NCBI RefSeq assembly: GCF_030684895.1
Contig: NZ_JAUXXP010000049.1
Coordinates: 1 to 64,000 of the forward strand
Reading direction: 5' to 3'
Source of the DNA: Pseudomonas sp.
Lineage (GTDB): Bacteria; Pseudomonadota; Gammaproteobacteria; Pseudomonadales; Pseudomonadaceae
DNA length: 64,000 nucleotides
Part shown: positions 32,643-41,507 of the stretch, piece by piece
How positions within the stretch are numbered: position 1 is the stretch's first letter
Layout: every line of letters begins with the position of its first letter
Program-made: the position numbers and the translations under genes
The notes under the pieces: model-generated
The model's database searches: none
Seen by the model: the letters and a program-made list of their open reading frames with translations, nothing else
Told to the model about the DNA's origin: nothing

Positions 32643-33439
32643 TGGGTCACGTCAGCCTTGAACCATTTCTGCGAGATCGCCGCGAGGGTGCCATCGGCAC
32701 GCAGTTTGGCAATGGCCTTGTCGATGGCCGCCAGCAATTCTGGGTTGCCTTTGCGCAAGGCAATACCGGCTTGCTGCGGAGCAAAGGGCTCGCCGGCTAC
32801 AGCCAGGCTGTCACCGGTTTTGGCGATCAGCTCGAACGCCGCGAGGCGGTCACCAAGAATCGCGTCGATACGGCCAACACGCACGTCCTGGTTGCGCGTA
32901 GCGTCATCGTCGTAGGTACGGATGTCGGCCCCAGGCACATTGTCCTTGAGCCACTGTTCGTAGTTGGTGCCCAGTACCACACCGACTTTCTTGCCGCTCA
33001 GATCAGCGGGTTTGCTGAACTGGCCTTGCTGGCCCTTGCGGGTCAATACTTGAATGCCAGAGACGGTATAAGGCGCGGAGAAGTCGTACTTCTTCTTGCG
33101 TTCTTCGGAAATGGTCACCTGATTGACCACTACATCCAGACGGCTGGATTCCAGGGCTGCGAGGATGCCGTCCCATTTGGTCGGTTGAAACTCGGCTTTG
33201 ACGCCCAGTTCTTTGGCCAGGGCTTGGGCGAACTCCACTTCGAAACCGGTCAGCTTGCCGCTTTCATCCTGAAAGTTGAACGGCGGGTAGGTGCCTTCTA
33301 GGCCAACGTTGATGGCACCGCGTTGTTGGATCTGCAGCAGCAGATCATCAGCGGCAACACTGTGCCCAGCCCAGCCGGCTGCAAGGGCAAGGCCGAAACC
33401 AACGGCAGCGAATTGGCGGCGTAGTAAAGAGAGCTGCAT
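32639..33439 (-). CDS. tcyJ: cystine-binding periplasmic protein
   Basis: This 266-residue family 3 binding protein has a signal peptide ending near AGHSVAA-DD. The mature start is LLLQIQQRGAINVGLEGTYPPFNFQDESGKLTGFEVE, and DVRVGRIDAILGD is the ligand-side motif. The ATG at 33439 has AGGATCGCCTT in front. It lies 109 bases after the dcyD stop. The AT-rich gap (33480-33545) could hold a promoter, possibly for CysB control. Confidence 0.88.
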   Translation of the reverse strand: MQLSLLRRQFAAVGFGLALAAGWAGHSVAADDLLLQIQQRGAINVGLEGTYPPFNFQDESGKLTGFEVEFAQALAKELGVKAEFQPTKWDGILAALESSRLDVVVNQVTISEERKKKYDFSAPYTVSGIQVLTRKGQQGQFSKPADLSGKKVGVVLGTNYEQWLKDNVPGADIRTYDDDATRNQDVRVGRIDAILGDRLAAFELIAKTGDSLAVAGEPFAPQQAGIALRKGNPELLAAIDKAIAKLRADGTLAAISQKWFKADVTQ

Positions 33440-33548
33440 AAGGCGATCCTCGCAGTGAGTGGGAAGTGGCGCCACTCTAGAGAGATTCTTTTATGCAATA
33501 AAATACTAATAAATTATTTATATATATTTTATTGGAATATTTGGTGGG

Positions 33549-34562
33549 CTATCCCTCTGCCGCGCCGTGGTAGGCAAACAGCGCTGGAGATCCGCCTGTG
33601 TGCAGGAACAGCACTGCTCCTGCAGCGCTGAATGCCTGCTTGGCAATGCCATCCAGCAGGCCGGCAAAGGCTTTGCCGGTGTAGACCGGGTCGAGCAGCA
33701 GACCTTCGTATCGCGCCAGCAGCTTAATGGCTGCCTGTGTGCCGGCATTGGCTTCGCCATAGCGTGGAGCAAAGTACTGATCCCATAGCTCGATACGCAG
33801 CCCGGCAGGCACATCGACGCCCAACAGTTCAGCGGTGCGCTGCAGCAGGCCTTCGACCTTGGGCCGTTGGCTGGCATCCGGGCGCGACACGGTAACGCCC
33901 ACGACCCGAGTACCAGGTAGGGCGTATTCCAGAGCCAGGGCTAGGCCGCTGTGGGTTCCCGCGCTGCCCGAGGCCAGCACCACGGCCGCAAATTGCTGGC
34001 CGCTCTGTTTGATCTGCTGCGCCAGCTCCAGGCCGGCACGTACATAGCCCAGGGCGCCAAGGGCATTGGAGCCGCCAATGGGCACCACATAGGGGCGTTT
34101 GCCTGCCGCTCGCAAGCGGTCGGCGGCTTCGGCCAGCAGTAGATCGGCCGTATCCAGATTCGCCACCAACTCCACCTCGGCGGCAAACAACTCAAGCAAC
34201 AAGCGATTGCCATTGCTCAGGTAGTTACGGTCGCGGCTGTCGATGGGGTTTTCCAATAATGCCAGGCAGCCCAGCCCCAAGCGCGCGGCCACCGCAGCAG
34301 TCTGGCGGACGTGGTTGGACTGGATAGCACCTGCTGTCACCAGGGTATCGGCGCCCTGAGCCAGTGCGTCGGCGGCGAGAAATTCGAGCTTGCGCACTTT
34401 GTTGCCGCCCAAGGCGAAAGGTGTGATGTCGTCCCGTTTGACGAAAACCTCCCGGCCGATGTGTTTGGACAGCCGCTCAAGTTTTTCCAAAGGGGTTGCG
34501 GTGGGCACCAGTTCGAGGCGGGGGAAGCGGGCAAGGTAATCGGCAAGCATGGCGAGGCTCAT
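33549..34562 (-). CDS. dcyD: D-cysteine desulfhydrase (PLP enzyme)
   Basis: This 337-residue fold-type II PLP enzyme of the ACC deaminase/DcyD family splits D-cysteine to pyruvate, ammonia and sulfide. The PLP lysine is Lys55 in [17 protein letters not shown], with [17 protein letters not shown] and the phosphate loop [15 protein letters not shown]. Its place beside a cystine importer supports D-cysteine use as a sulfur source. The alternative, ACC deaminase, cannot be excluded by eye. It is divergent from the MetQ-like gene across a 243-base AT-rich region. Confidence 0.85.
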   Translation of the reverse strand: MSLAMLADYLARFPRLELVPTATPLEKLERLSKHIGREVFVKRDDITPFALGGNKVRKLEFLAADALAQGADTLVTAGAIQSNHVRQTAAVAARLGLGCLALLENPIDSRDRNYLSNGNRLLLELFAAEVELVANLDTADLLLAEAADRLRAAGKRPYVVPIGGSNALGALGYVRAGLELAQQIKQSGQQFAAVVLASGSAGTHSGLALALEYALPGTRVVGVTVSRPDASQRPKVEGLLQRTAELLGVDVPAGLRIELWDQYFAPRYGEANAGTQAAIKLLARYEGLLLDPVYTGKAFAGLLDGIAKQAFSAAGAVLFLHTGGSPALFAYHGAAEG

Positions 34563-34805
34563 CTGTAATTCGCGGTTTGAAGGGTGTCGCAGCGGCTTCT
34601 GCTGCTATCAGCTGTGCACACTCTAGGCGCACTGACTGGATAATCTAATATTCAATAATCGAATAATAAAATAATTATTTAGTATTTTAAGGGAATAAAA
34701 ATTCTCAGTAATGTCGGCAGCAACCGAGCCTAACCGGCAGGTGCGAAATCTGATCCGCTCGCAGCTGAAGATCCAGCTGGGGCATACGAACTGAGAGAAA
34801 TCACA
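34563..34805. promoter_or_regulatory. AT-rich divergent promoter region
   Basis: This 243-base region lies between dcyD and the MetQ-like gene. The block 34636-34705 is almost entirely A/T (TCAATAATCGAATAATAAAA and onward), unlike its surroundings. AT-rich tracts upstream of sulfur genes are typical of CysB-type activation. No exact site could be defined. The MetQ-like gene's ribosome binding site (CTGAGAGAAATCAC) closes the region. Confidence 0.4.
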
Positions 34806-35588
34806 ATGAAAAAGACTTTGCTGCTCACTGCTCTGGCTGCTGCGCTTTCCGTAACCCTGGCGCACGCCGGCGAGAAACTGGTTGTCGCTGCGACCCCCGT
34901 GCCGCATGCTGAAATCCTTGAGCTGATCAAGCCGCAATTGGCCAAGGATGGCGTCGATCTGGATATCAAAGTCTTTACCGATTACGTGCAGCCGAACCTG
35001 CAGGTGCAGCAGAAGCAGCTGGATGCCAACTACTTCCAAACCAAGCCTTACCTGGACACCTTCAACTCCAGCCGTGGCACTGACCTGGTGATCGTCAAAG
35101 GCGTGCACGTCGAGCCTTTCGGTGGTTACTCGAGCAAGTACAAATCCCTGAAAGACCTGCCGAACGGCGCCACCATCGCCATCCCCAACGAGGGTAGCAA
35201 CAGTGGTCGCGCGCTGCTGCTGCTGCAGAAGGCCGGCCTGATTACGCTGAAAGATCCAAGCAACGCCCAGGCAACCCCGAAAGACATCGCCGAGAACCCG
35301 CACAACTTCAAGTTCAAGGAACTGGAAGCCGCCATTCTGCCGCGCGTGCTGGATCAGGTTGACCTGGCGCTGATCAACACCAACTACGCCCTGGAAGCCA
35401 AGCTGGACCCAAGCAAGGACGCCCTGGTGATCGAAGGTCGTGACTCGCCTTACGTGAACTACCTGGTGGCGCGTCCGGACAACCAGGACAGCGATGCAAT
35501 CAAGAAACTCTCGGCTGCTCTGACCAGCCCTGAAGTCAAAGCCTTTATCGAGAAGAAATATTCTGGCGCGGTGGTTCCCGCGTTCTGA
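34806..35588 (+). CDS. MetQ/NlpA-family substrate-binding protein
   Basis: This 260-residue periplasmic protein has signal peptide MKKTLLLTALAAALSVTLAHA. The mature start is KLVVAATPVPHAEILELIKPQLAKDGVDL, and PNLQVQQKQLDANYFQTKPYLDTF and NEGSNSGRALLLLQKAGLI are family signatures. MetQ proteins bind methionine or related sulfur compounds. There is no lipobox cysteine. No metN or metI gene is adjacent, so it may use the MetNI pair encoded at 46.7-48.5 kb. A PLP trans-sulfuration enzyme gene follows. Confidence 0.85.
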   Translation: MKKTLLLTALAAALSVTLAHAGEKLVVAATPVPHAEILELIKPQLAKDGVDLDIKVFTDYVQPNLQVQQKQLDANYFQTKPYLDTFNSSRGTDLVIVKGVHVEPFGGYSSKYKSLKDLPNGATIAIPNEGSNSGRALLLLQKAGLITLKDPSNAQATPKDIAENPHNFKFKELEAAILPRVLDQVDLALINTNYALEAKLDPSKDALVIEGRDSPYVNYLVARPDNQDSDAIKKLSAALTSPEVKAFIEKKYSGAVVPAF

Positions 35589-35648
35589 TTCTCGCCAACC
35601 CACTGACCACGGCGGCAGGGGCGGTTCAACTGCCCCTGCCATTTCCAG

Positions 35649-35685
35649 CGCCGACGAAGGCTTGCTCTCGTCGGCGTTCTTTTTT
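35649..35685 (+). terminator. terminator between MetQ-like and PLP enzyme genes
   Basis: CGCCGACGA-AGGCTTGCTC-TCGTCGGCG followed by TTCTTTTTT. Only 38 bases separate it from the next ATG, so it may work as an attenuating, partial terminator. Confidence 0.75.
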
Positions 35686-35723
35686 GCTGCCCGTTTAGCC
35701 GCAGAGTATTTGGAGTTTTGTCT

Positions 35724-36914
35724 ATGTCAGAGCATGCCTCTGGGGTTTCCACCCGTGCCGTGCATAGCGGCAATGATATTGATCAGCATATGGTGACTCG
35801 GGCCAAAAGCCTGCCGATCTATGAAACCTCGGTATTTGTTTACGACTCATTGGCACAGGTCGACGATTTTCTCGCCGGTAACCCGGACAACTATATGTAC
35901 ACCCGCCTTGGGAACCCGAATACGGCGGCGTTGGAAGCCTTGATTCGAGACCTGGAGGGCGGCGAGGCAGCACTATTTTCCGCCTCCGGTATGGCCTCGA
36001 TCAGCGCGGCCCTGTTTGGCCTCCTGAGCGCCGGTGACCACCTGATTGCCAGTCGTGAGCTGTACGGTACGACCCAGAGCCTGATCGAGAAGGAGTTGAG
36101 CCGCTTTGGCATCAGTGCCACCTTGGTTGATATCAATGACCTAGCGGCCGTGACGGCGGCGATCACCCCGGCGACGCGGCTGATCTATACCGAAACCGCT
36201 TCCAACCCCCTGGTGCGCGTCAGTGATATTCCGGCGCTGAGCAAGTTGGCCAAGGCCCATGGGCTCAAGCTGCTGGTGGATAACACCTTCCTTTCGCCGG
36301 CGCTGTATCACCCGCTGGCTGATGGTGCGGACCTGGTGCTGCACAGCACCACTAAGTATCTCAACGGCCACAGTGATGCCACCGGCGGCATTCTGGTGGG
36401 CGATGCGCAGTGGATTGCCCAGGCCCGGCGTTTTCAGATCAATGCCGGTGGCAGTGCCAGCCCGTTCGAAGCCTGGTTAACCTTTCGCGGGGCCAAGACT
36501 CTGTCCTTGCGTATGCGCGCCCACTCCAGCAATGCGCAGATTCTGGCCGAGGCACTGGAGGCGCACCCGCAGGTAGCCAAGGTGTATTACCCCGGTTTGC
36601 CCTCGCACCCGGACCATAAACTGGCGCAGCAGCTATTCCGCAAAGGCCATTCCGGAATGCTCAGCTTTACCCTCAAAGGCGGCCTGGCAGAGGTCGACAA
36701 GCTGATCCATGAGCTGCATTACACCGCTTTTGCACCATCCCTGGCCGGGGTTGCCAGCAGCATCACCCATCCGGGCAAAACCTCGCACCGCGCTTTGTCC
36801 GCCGAAACCCTGAGCAGCCTGGATATCCATGACGGCACCATTCGCGTGTCGGTGGGTATCGAAGATGCCGAGGATATTGTCCTGGACTTCCTGCAAGCAC
36901 TGGATCGTCTCTGA
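35724..36914 (+). CDS. PLP-dependent trans-sulfuration enzyme (Cys/Met metabolism family)
   Basis: This 396-residue fold-type I enzyme of the cystathionine gamma-synthase/lyase, methionine gamma-lyase and O-acetylhomoserine sulfhydrylase group has PLP-Lys211 in LHSTTKYLNGHSDATGG, Asp186 in VDNTF, and the YTRLGNPN and SASGMASISA motifs. It would form or break C-S bonds of homocysteine, cystathionine or methionine. Its place after a MetQ-like binding protein favours breakdown or recycling of an imported methionine-like compound. The exact reaction cannot be read by eye. The ATG at 35724 has TTGGAG in front. Confidence 0.85.
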   Translation: MSEHASGVSTRAVHSGNDIDQHMVTRAKSLPIYETSVFVYDSLAQVDDFLAGNPDNYMYTRLGNPNTAALEALIRDLEGGEAALFSASGMASISAALFGLLSAGDHLIASRELYGTTQSLIEKELSRFGISATLVDINDLAAVTAAITPATRLIYTETASNPLVRVSDIPALSKLAKAHGLKLLVDNTFLSPALYHPLADGADLVLHSTTKYLNGHSDATGGILVGDAQWIAQARRFQINAGGSASPFEAWLTFRGAKTLSLRMRAHSSNAQILAEALEAHPQVAKVYYPGLPSHPDHKLAQQLFRKGHSGMLSFTLKGGLAEVDKLIHELHYTAFAPSLAGVASSITHPGKTSHRALSAETLSSLDIHDGTIRVSVGIEDAEDIVLDFLQALDRL

Positions 36915-37060
36915 TCAACTTTCTGGTTCAAACCCTTCACGCATCCTGCCTGCCGGGCAGGGTGCGCTGATGGCGAGCGGCACCCTGTCGCAATGCCATA
37001 ACGTTATTCGATAAAAGTATTTTAAAAGGATCGGTTATTTCCGATATCTTCTCGCTACAA

Positions 37061-37074
37061 CTTGTTATGACAAG
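37061..37074 (+). promoter_or_regulatory. palindrome CTTGT-TATG-ACAAG, putative GntR/HutC-type operator
   Basis: Perfect 5-base arms lie 2 bases before the first ATG of the GntR gene. The layout resembles HutC-family operators (CTTGTATGTACAAG in pseudomonads, from memory). A second inverted repeat ATCGG-TTATTT-CCGAT lies at 37030-37045. Both could serve autoregulation of the cluster. Confidence 0.5.
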
Positions 37075-37076
37075 TA

Positions 37077-37844
37077 ATGATTGAGACCCAGAACATGGCC
37101 CAACTGCTCCCGCTGTCCCCTGTACCGCTTTACAGCCAGCTTAAGGAATTGCTGCGTACGCGCATCCTTGATGGCACCTATCCACCGCACAGCCGCATGT
37201 CCTCGGAAAGCGAGCTGGGCCAGGCCCATGGCGTTAGCCGCATCACCGTGCGGCAGGCGTTGGGTGATCTGCAGAAGGAAGGGCTGATCTTCAAGATTCA
37301 CGGCAAGGGGACCTTTGTCGCCAAGCCCAAGGCCTTCCAGAACGTCAGCACCCTGCAGGGCCTGGCCGAGTCGATGACGCAGATGGGCTATGAAGTGCTC
37401 AACCGTCTGCGCAGCTTCAAGTTCGTGCCGGCCAGCGCCCTGGTTGCCGAGCGGCTGCAGGTGGAAGAGGGCAGTCTGGTCACTGAAATCAAGCGAGTGC
37501 GCCTGATCAACCGTGAGCCGGTGTCGCTGGAAGTCACCTACCTGCCGCAGGCCGTTGGCGAAAAACTGGAGAAAGCTGACCTGGCCACTCGCGACATCTT
37601 CCTGATCCTGGAAAACGACTGCGGTATTCCCCTTGGCCACGCCGACCTTGCCATCGATGCGGCGCTCGCCGACAGCGATCTGGCGCAGGCGCTGCTGGTT
37701 GAGGAGGGCGCACCGATCATGCGCATCGAGCGCCTGACCCACGCCGCTGACGGCACGCCCCTGGATTTCGAACACCTCTACTACCGCGGCGATGCCTTCC
37801 AGTATCGCCTGCGCATCGATAGGCAAAAGGACGCGCAGCAATGA
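37077..37844 (+). CDS. GntR-family (HutC/UTRA) transcriptional regulator
   Basis: This 255-residue regulator has a winged helix-turn-helix (LYSQLKELLRTRILDGTYPPHSRMSSESELGQAHGVSRITVRQALGDLQKEGLI, about 18-72) and a UTRA ligand-binding domain (about 95-245). Its stop overlaps the flavoprotein gene start (ATGA, 37841-37844), so it is the first gene of the cluster and should control it in answer to the imported compound or a product. A second in-frame ATG at 37095 is possible, but the first is kept. Confidence 0.88.
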   Translation: MIETQNMAQLLPLSPVPLYSQLKELLRTRILDGTYPPHSRMSSESELGQAHGVSRITVRQALGDLQKEGLIFKIHGKGTFVAKPKAFQNVSTLQGLAESMTQMGYEVLNRLRSFKFVPASALVAERLQVEEGSLVTEIKRVRLINREPVSLEVTYLPQAVGEKLEKADLATRDIFLILENDCGIPLGHADLAIDAALADSDLAQALLVEEGAPIMRIERLTHAADGTPLDFEHLYYRGDAFQYRLRIDRQKDAQQ

Positions 37845-39577
37845 GCAGCTATCAGACGCTGGAACAGGAATACGACATCGTGATTATCGGCGGCGGTACT
37901 GCCGGGCCGATGGCGGCGATCAAGGCTAAGGAGCGCAACAAAGCGCTGCGTGTGCTGCTGGTGGACAAGGCCAACGTCAAGCGCAGCGGCGCGATCAGCA
38001 TGGGCATGGACGGCCTGAACAACGCCATTATCCCCGGCCACGCCACGCCCGAGCAGTACACCAAGGAAATCACCGTGGCCAACGACGGCATCGTCAACCA
38101 GGCCGCCGTTTACGCCTATGCCACCCACAGCTTCGAGACCATCGAACAACTCGACCGCTGGGGCGTGAAGTTCGAGAAGGACGAAACCGGCGACTACGCG
38201 GTGAAGAAAGTCCACCACATGGGTGCCTACGTGCTGCCGATGCCGGAAGGCCATGACATCAAGAAGGTGCTGTATCGCCAGCTCAAGCGCGCACGGGTGG
38301 AAATCACCAACCGCCTGATTGCCACGCGCCTGCTCACCGATGCCGAAGGCACGGTCAACGGCGTGATGGGTTTCGACTGCCGCACGGCGGACTTTCATGT
38401 GATCAAGGCCAAGGCCGTGATCCTCTGCTGCGGCGCGGCTGGGCGCCTGGGTCTGCCGTCGTCTGGCTATCTGATGGGCACCTACGAGAACCCGACCAAC
38501 GCCGGCGACGGCTACGCCATGGCCTATCACGCGGGTGCCGAGCTGGCCAATCTGGAGTGCTTCCAGATCAACCCGCTGATCAAGGACTACAACGGCCCGG
38601 CTTGCGCCTATGTCACCGGCCCACTGGGAGGCTACACCGCCAACAACAAGGGCGAGCGCTTTATCGAGTGCGACTACTGGAGCGGGCAGATGATGTGGGA
38701 GTTCCATCAGGAACTCGAAGGCGGTAACGGCCCGGTATTTCTCAAGCTCGATCACCTGGCCGAGGAAACCATCCAGACCATCGAGGAAATCCTGCATAGC
38801 AACGAGCGTCCGAGTCGCGGTCAGTTTCACGCCAACCGCGGCACCGACTACCGCACTGGCATGGTCGAGATGCACATCTCCGAGATCGGCTTCTGCTCCG
38901 GTCATAGCGCCTCGGGCGTGTGGGTCAACGAGAAGGCCGAGACCTCGGTTAAAGGCTTGTACTCGGCTGGCGATATGGCCGCCGTGCCGCATAACTACAT
39001 GCTCGGCGCTTTCACCTACGGCTGGTTCGCGGGCAGCAATTCGGCAGATTACGTGGCTGAGCGCGACTACAGCGAACTGGATGCGGCGCAGATCGAAGCT
39101 GAGCGTGCGCGGGTCTATGCACCGCTGCTGCGCGAGCATGGCCTGCCGCCAGCGCAGGTCGAGTACAAGCTGCGGCGCATGGTCAACGACTACCTGCAGC
39201 CGCCGAAGGTGACCAAGAAGATGGAAATTGGCCTGACCCGTTTTGCCGAGATCCAGCGTGACCTCGACCAGCTCAAGGCCAACAACCCGCATGAGCTGAT
39301 GCGCGCCCTGGAAGTCAGCGTAATCCGCGACTGTGCTGAGATGGCCGCACGTGCTTCGCTGTTCCGCACCGAGAGTCGCTGGGGCCTGTACCACCACCGT
39401 GTCGATCACCCGCAGCGCAACGATGCCGAATGGTTCTGTCATGCCCACCTGAAGAAGGATGAAAGCGGCGTGATGAGCAGCTTCAAGAAACCGGTCGAGC
39501 CCTACCTGATTCCGCTGGATGACGAAGAGCAGCAGGCCTACAACCGCTTGCGCGTCAAAGGCAACGCAGCAGCCTAA
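37841..39577 (+). CDS. FAD-binding oxidoreductase, AprA-like (fumarate reductase/succinate dehydrogenase flavoprotein family)
   Basis: This 578-residue cytoplasmic flavoprotein has the FAD motif GGGTAGPMAA (about 17-26), a mid-region CCGAAGRLGLPSSGYLMGTYENP, GYAMAYHAGAELANLECFQINP, VEMHISEIGFCSGHSASGVWV and the C-terminal FAD contact KGLYSAGDMAAVPHNYMLGAF. This order fits the adenylylsulfate reductase alpha (AprA) branch of the fumarate reductase superfamily better than succinate dehydrogenase. The adjacent 81-residue ferredoxin has the cysteine layout of AprB. No sat, qmo or dsr gene is present, so dissimilatory sulfate reduction is not implied. The likely role is redox processing of a compound brought in by the ABC system downstream. 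Confidence 0.82.
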   Translation: MSSYQTLEQEYDIVIIGGGTAGPMAAIKAKERNKALRVLLVDKANVKRSGAISMGMDGLNNAIIPGHATPEQYTKEITVANDGIVNQAAVYAYATHSFETIEQLDRWGVKFEKDETGDYAVKKVHHMGAYVLPMPEGHDIKKVLYRQLKRARVEITNRLIATRLLTDAEGTVNGVMGFDCRTADFHVIKAKAVILCCGAAGRLGLPSSGYLMGTYENPTNAGDGYAMAYHAGAELANLECFQINPLIKDYNGPACAYVTGPLGGYTANNKGERFIECDYWSGQMMWEFHQELEGGNGPVFLKLDHLAEETIQTIEEILHSNERPSRGQFHANRGTDYRTGMVEMHISEIGFCSGHSASGVWVNEKAETSVKGLYSAGDMAAVPHNYMLGAFTYGWFAGSNSADYVAERDYSELDAAQIEAERARVYAPLLREHGLPPAQVEYKLRRMVNDYLQPPKVTKKMEIGLTRFAEIQRDLDQLKANNPHELMRALEVSVIRDCAEMAARASLFRTESRWGLYHHRVDHPQRNDAEWFCHAHLKKDESGVMSSFKKPVEPYLIPLDDEEQQAYNRLRVKGNAAA

Positions 39578-39592
39578 AGGAGGGCGTGTGCA

Positions 39593-39838
39593 ATGGCGTA
39601 TCAACCCCAGGAAGTTTTCTTTCGCAGCAATGCACCGGTAACGGTCGATGAAGACAAGTGCATCGCCCACAAGGGCTGCACCGTCTGCGTGGATGTCTGC
39701 CCAATGGACCTGCTGGCCATCAACCCGGCCACGCAGAAAGCCTATATGGCCTTTGACGAATGCTGGTACTGCATGCCGTGTGAAACGGATTGTCCGACCG
39801 GCGCAGTGAAGGTAGAGATTCCTTATCTGTTGAGGTAG
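39593..39838 (+). CDS. 2[4Fe-4S] ferredoxin, AprB-like electron partner
   Basis: This 81-residue ferredoxin has two four-cysteine clusters: C23-x5-C29-x2-C32-x3-C36-P and C57-x2-C60-x2-C63-x3-C67-P. The second reads ECWYCMPCETDCPTGAV, closely like the beta subunit of adenylylsulfate reductase but without that subunit's C-terminal extension. It starts 15 bases after the flavoprotein gene with AAAGGAGGG in front, so it should be its dedicated electron carrier or small subunit. Confidence 0.88.
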   Translation: MAYQPQEVFFRSNAPVTVDEDKCIAHKGCTVCVDVCPMDLLAINPATQKAYMAFDECWYCMPCETDCPTGAVKVEIPYLLR

Positions 39839-40027
39839 TCCGCCGGGTTCAAGCCCGCAGTGCAATCACTTGATTCTGTCGCACGGGTTAAACCCACCGG
39901 GGTACACCTGCTCGACAAAAGCTATCCGGATAACCGCCGGACGCCTGCTGTAACAACCCCTCGTTTCCCACCAGCCAACCGCATGGCGGAGACGATTCCA
40001 ATACTTATGATTCGAGGGGAAACACCC

Positions 40028-41437
40028 ATGATCTTGCGCACTACTATCGCCGGCCTTGCGCTGGCCATCAGCAGCATCACCGCCGCCCAGGCAGAGACCA
40101 TCCGTATTGCCATCGGCACCCAGGACACCACCATCAACTGCGCCGCTGGCGGTCTGCTGATCCGTGAACTGGGCCTGCTCGACAAGTACCTGCCCAAAGA
40201 CGGCAAGTACCAGGACGCCAAATACGAAATCGAGTGGAAGAACTTCACCAGCGGCGCGCCGCTGACCAACGAGATGGTCGCCGGCAAGCTGGACTTCGGC
40301 GCCATGGCCGACTTCCCTGGCTCGTTCAACGGTGTGGCGCATATCGAGGCGGGTAAGCAGAGCCTGTTTATCAGCGTACTGTCCGGCAGCACTCTGGGCA
40401 GCGGCAACGGCATCGTGGTGCCGGCGTCCTCCAGCGTGCAGTCGCTGGCAGAGTTGAAAGGCAAGACCATCTCCGTGCCATTCGCCTCCACCGCCCACGG
40501 CATGCTGCTGCGCGCCGTGGCCGCACAAGGCTGGGACCCGGAGAAGGACGTGCGGATCATCGCCCAGGCTCCTGAAATTGCCGGCTCCGCCCTGCGCAGC
40601 AACCGTATCGAGGCGCATGCCGACTTCGTACCCTTTGCTGAGCTGTTCCCCAACCGTGGTTTCGCCCGCAAGATCTACGATGGCTCGCAGGCCAATGCGC
40701 CAACCTTCCACGGCGCTCTGGTGGATGCCAGCTACGCCAAGAAGTACCCGGAAATCGTCACCGCCTACCTGCGCGCGGGCATTGAAGCCGACCAGTTGCT
40801 GGCCGCCGAGCCGGAGAAATACAGCGAGCTGATCGAGAAGGTCACCGGCATTGAGGCTGAGGTCAACTACCTGTTCCACGGCCCGCTCGGCCTGCAGACC
40901 CGTGACCTGAGCTGGAAGCCGGAATACCGCCAGGCGGTGGCGACGTCCATCGACACCCTCAAGTTGCTCAAGCGCACCGACCGCGACCTGGATACGGCCA
41001 AGTTCATTGACGATCAGTACATTCGAGCAGCGTTCAAGGCTTCCGGTCTGGACTACAACACGCAGCTGGCTAACTACGCCGCGCTGCCGCTCAAGGCCAA
41101 CGATGCACTGACCGGCAAGCCGATCACCGACTTCAAACGCCTGGCGCAGATCTGGGTGCGTGGTGAAGACAAGGTGCGTCATTACAGCTCCCCGGAAGCA
41201 GCCCTGGGCGCGCTGGCCAGCCTGGAAGCAGAAGGCAAGGACATCCGCGCCATCTACGCCCAGGCAGCCGACAGCGGCATCAAACTGCTGGCCAACCAGG
41301 CCTGGTTTGTCCGTGATGCCAAGGGCCAGCTCAGCGCCTTCCTGCTCAAGGATCAGGCGCTGGCCTACGCCCAGCAGCATGGCGGCACCGCGCTGGACTT
41401 CGTCAGCGCCAACCAGCAGTTGCTGGCCAGCCGCTAA
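40028..41437 (+). CDS. ABC transporter substrate-binding protein with C-terminal extension
   Basis: This 469-residue periplasmic protein has signal peptide MILRTTIAGLALAISSITAAQA. Residues about 24-330 are the NMT1/SsuA-like binding fold (GQ-type start TIRIAIGTQDTTINCAAGGLLIRELGLLDKYLP; later GKTISVPFASTAHGMLLRA). Usual members are about 310-340 residues. Here an extra region of some 120 residues ends with WFVRDAKGQLSAFLLKDQALAYAQQHGGTALDF, which resembles the end of NosL-type domains. The ATG at 40028 has GAGGGGAAACACCC in front and starts the signal peptide; upstream in-frame sequence is non-coding. It belongs to the GntR-led operon. Confidence 0.85.
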   Translation: MILRTTIAGLALAISSITAAQAETIRIAIGTQDTTINCAAGGLLIRELGLLDKYLPKDGKYQDAKYEIEWKNFTSGAPLTNEMVAGKLDFGAMADFPGSFNGVAHIEAGKQSLFISVLSGSTLGSGNGIVVPASSSVQSLAELKGKTISVPFASTAHGMLLRAVAAQGWDPEKDVRIIAQAPEIAGSALRSNRIEAHADFVPFAELFPNRGFARKIYDGSQANAPTFHGALVDASYAKKYPEIVTAYLRAGIEADQLLAAEPEKYSELIEKVTGIEAEVNYLFHGPLGLQTRDLSWKPEYRQAVATSIDTLKLLKRTDRDLDTAKFIDDQYIRAAFKASGLDYNTQLANYAALPLKANDALTGKPITDFKRLAQIWVRGEDKVRHYSSPEAALGALASLEAEGKDIRAIYAQAADSGIKLLANQAWFVRDAKGQLSAFLLKDQALAYAQQHGGTALDFVSANQQLLASR

Positions 41438-41507
41438 GACCTACTCCCTCTGCCCACCCTTTTTCGTTCAGGCGAGCGGGGTGTGGCAGAGGGTTACGGA
41501 GATTGCC

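Noticed and set aside
37841..39838. Flavoprotein and ferredoxin as dissimilatory sulfate reduction genes
   Set aside because: No sat, qmo, dsr or hdr genes are present, the ferredoxin lacks the AprB C-terminal extension, and an aerobic Pseudomonas context argues against it.
37781..39865. 694-codon open frame on the minus strand
   Set aside because: It is antisense to the AprA-like flavoprotein, which has clear motifs. The opposite frame is a by-product of high GC.
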